The notes below the pieces were generated by a model. It searched no databases. It saw nothing but the letters and a program-made list of their open reading frames with translations, and was not told the DNA's origin. From NCBI GenBank assembly GCA_965651135.1, contig CBFGRJ010000337.1:1-8151 (forward strand): 8,151 nucleotides of DNA, given 5' to 3'. The translations under genes and the position numbers were made by a program. Below are positions 7,123 through 8,151 of the stretch, piece by piece; positions within the stretch are counted from its first letter, which is position 1; every line of letters begins with the position of its first letter. The stretch comes from JAICQQ01 sp965651135 (GTDB lineage Bacteria > Myxococcota_A > Polyangia > Polyangiales > Polyangiaceae).

Positions 7123-7444
7123 ACCAAACAGCCACGCACGCGGCGTAACCTGGGGTCGTCCTGGAGAAAACCTGAGGAAAACGTCATGGCAGCCCTGATG
7201 CTGCCGAGAGGGTGGACGTACTACCCGGTGAGTGCAGGGTCACCACGACCGCCACGCACGAGAAACCCTTTCCCGCGACTTTTCGATCATGGTAGCAGCG
7301 CCTCAGTCGAGTCACCCAATCGCGTAGCGCGCAAGCAAGTAAGCAAAGCAATCCCCCGCAAGCCAAGTGGGAACGAATCTAGCAACACGAATCTAGCAAG
7401 CGGAACAAACTCAGCATCAGAGTGTCAGTAACCCACCACTTCAC
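7078..7444. other. Intergenic spacer before the receiver gene
   Basis: A 367-base gap with lower G/C than the flanking genes. A frame at 7186-7431 (81 residues, ATG preceded by GAGG at good spacing) is open on the plus strand. Its third codon positions lack the strong G/C bias of the neighbours and its translation shows no domain, so I leave it uncalled. Visible structure comprises the inverted repeat at 7068-7122, a small inverted repeat GGTGA/TCACC (7227-7244), an AAGCAA-rich run (about 7331-7352) and a 13-bp direct repeat (7373-7399). No clear promoter for the receiver gene was found. Confidence 0.5.
7373..7399. repeat. 13-bp direct repeat upstream of the receiver gene
   Basis: ACGAATCTAGCAA occurs at 7373-7385 and again at 7387-7399, an exact 13-base match with one base between copies (14-bp period). 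It ends 45 bases before the receiver start codon, where a tandem regulator site could act. It could equally be a chance slippage duplication. Confidence 0.75.
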
Positions 7445-7924
7445 ATGACTACCGAAGTGACTACCGAAGGCGCCCAGCAGCAACCAGCGACGTACCGCGT
7501 CCTGCTCGTCGAAGACGACCCAGCAGTCGCGCGCGGCCTCGCGCGTCTGCTCATGGCGCGCGGCCTGAGCGTGGACATCGCGCTCAGCTGCAGCGCAGCC
7601 CGCAGCCTTCCCGGCCACTTCGATCTGGGCATCTTCGACATCGAGCTCACCGACGGCCTCGGCGTCGACCTCGCCCGCGAGCTCGTCCGCCGGACCAAAG
7701 TCTGCGCCGTCATGTTCTACACCGGCGCCACCTACCAGCCCCTCCTGCGCCGCGCCGCCGATCTGGGCCCGGTCGTGCCCAAGCAAAGCGGACCAAGGGC
7801 CCTGCTCAGCGCCGCCGTCACCCGCCTGGTTACCCCCCGCCCGCGCCTATCGAGCGGCATATTGACCGAAGGCGACATCCTCGCCCTCGACTTCGACCAG
7901 CCCGAACGCCCCACCGGCAGCTGA
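7445..7924 (+). CDS. Single-domain response regulator (receiver only)
   Basis: A 159-residue protein that is essentially one CheY-like receiver domain (about residues 16-128), with a short N-terminal tail and a roughly 30-residue C-terminal extension without a DNA-binding fold. The phosphorylation site is present: acidic pair E23/D24/D25 in LLVEDD, phospho-acceptor Asp65 in GIFDIELTDG, Thr93 in FYTGA and Lys113 in VVPKQSG. The residue after the conserved lysine is Gln rather than the usual proline. It should therefore accept phosphate from a histidine kinase and act through protein contact rather than DNA binding. No kinase is adjacent; the kinase ending at 2720 is the only one in view. The tRNA gene follows within 84 bases, so the frame is not an obvious fragment of a longer regulator. 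The first codons are a 12-bp tandem duplication (TTEV/TTEG). No clear ribosome site precedes the ATG. Confidence 0.9.
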   Translation: MTTEVTTEGAQQQPATYRVLLVEDDPAVARGLARLLMARGLSVDIALSCSAARSLPGHFDLGIFDIELTDGLGVDLARELVRRTKVCAVMFYTGATYQPLLRRAADLGPVVPKQSGPRALLSAAVTRLVTPRPRLSSGILTEGDILALDFDQPERPTGS

Positions 7925-7931
7925 CTTCCGC

Positions 7932-7959
7932 TTGACGCCACCGGTCACCGTGGTAAGAG
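7932..7959 (+). promoter_or_regulatory. Probable tRNA-Lys promoter
   Basis: TTGACG (7932-7937) and TAAGAG (7954-7959) are spaced by 16 bases, followed at once by the G/C-rich stretch CGCGCTCC. A G/C-rich discriminator after the -10 is typical of stable-RNA promoters under growth-rate or stringent control. The -35 is near consensus, while the -10 is weak (three of six). The predicted start would leave a leader of about 40 bases before the mature tRNA. Confidence 0.4.
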
Positions 7960-8008
7960 CGCGCTCCTGCTCGAGCATCCACCTGGGTGCCAGCATTCCA
8001 AATAATTC

Positions 8009-8081
8009 GGGCCATTAGCTCAATTGGTAGAGCAGCGGACTCTTAATCCGTTGGCTATAGGTTCAAGTCCTATATGGCCCA
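8009..8081 (+). tRNA. tRNA-Lys (anticodon CTT)
   Basis: A full cloverleaf can be folded by hand. The acceptor stem GGGCCAT (8009-8015) pairs with ATGGCCC (8074-8080). The D stem is GCTC/GAGC (8018-8021, 8030-8033). The anticodon stem is GCGGA/TCCGT (8035-8039, 8047-8051), around loop CTCTTAA with anticodon CTT at 8042-8044. The variable loop is TGGCT, and the T stem ATAGG/CCTAT encloses TTCAAGT. A8081 is the discriminator base. CTT reads AAG codons for lysine. The 3' CCA is not encoded (CTC follows), so it must be added enzymatically. Confidence 0.97.
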
Positions 8082-8092
8082 CTCTATCTTTT

Positions 8093-8118
8093 GTTGGTGG
8101 GCGCCCCAACCCACCAAC
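8093..8118 (+). terminator. Stem-loop after the tRNA, possible terminator
   Basis: GTTGGTGGG (8093-8101) and CCCACCAAC (8110-8118) form a perfect 9-bp stem around an 8-base loop, starting 11 bases after the tRNA. Its position suits transcription termination or 3' processing, but CGGTCCTCGG rather than a T-run follows. It is therefore not a textbook intrinsic terminator. Confidence 0.4.
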
Positions 8119-8151
8119 GGTCCTCGGCTCGCTGCGCGTGCCTGCGGCACC

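Noticed and set aside
7186..7431. 81-residue plus-strand frame with a good GAGG upstream
   Set aside because: Third codon positions lack the strong G/C bias of neighbouring genes, the translation is low-information, and it covers the direct repeat. A real small gene remains possible but unsupported.
8009..8081. tRNA gene as an attachment site for an integrated element
   Set aside because: No integrase gene and no partial copy of the tRNA 3' end is seen in the window.

Overview
The window looks like chromosomal sequence from a high-GC, signalling-rich Gram-negative bacterium. Myxococcota/Deltaproteobacteria is the most likely source. This rests on the NtrY-type kinase H-box (HEIKNPLAPIRTAIETLRR), the MCP tip sequence NAAIIAAQAGEHGKGF, and a very large repetitive lipoprotein with W-x-D/E-x-R strands. 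The taxonomic call is inference from protein style; no marker gene settles it.

Layout. Bases 1-349 hold no convincing gene but several short inverted and direct repeats. Three genes follow on the minus strand, listed here in transcription order: a membrane sensor histidine kinase (about 4390 to 2720), a small proline/serine/arginine-rich lipoprotein with a 7-residue tandem repeat (2686 to 2102, 33 bases after the kinase), and a methyl-accepting chemotaxis protein without a periplasmic domain (1960 to 350), which may have its own promoter. On the plus strand, diverging from the kinase across about 86 bases containing a perfect 10-bp palindrome, is an 866-residue lipoprotein with propeller-like repeats (4477-7077). 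A 367-base spacer with paired direct repeats leads to a stand-alone response-regulator receiver domain (7445-7924). A tRNA-Lys(CTT) gene (8009-8081) with a plausible promoter and a 3' hairpin closes the window.

How the parts may work together (inference). All protein genes are envelope or signalling types: a kinase with a roughly 210-residue extracytoplasmic sensor, two lipoproteins, an orphan MCP with no che genes beside it, and an orphan receiver. The kinase has no adjacent regulator, and the single-domain receiver 3 kb away is the only one in view, so it is a candidate partner, but nothing in the sequence proves this. I see no mobile element, CRISPR array, phage gene or obvious defence system. 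The window is mostly ordinary signalling-gene territory, and its most unusual parts are the two lipoproteins and the divergent kinase/lipoprotein arrangement.
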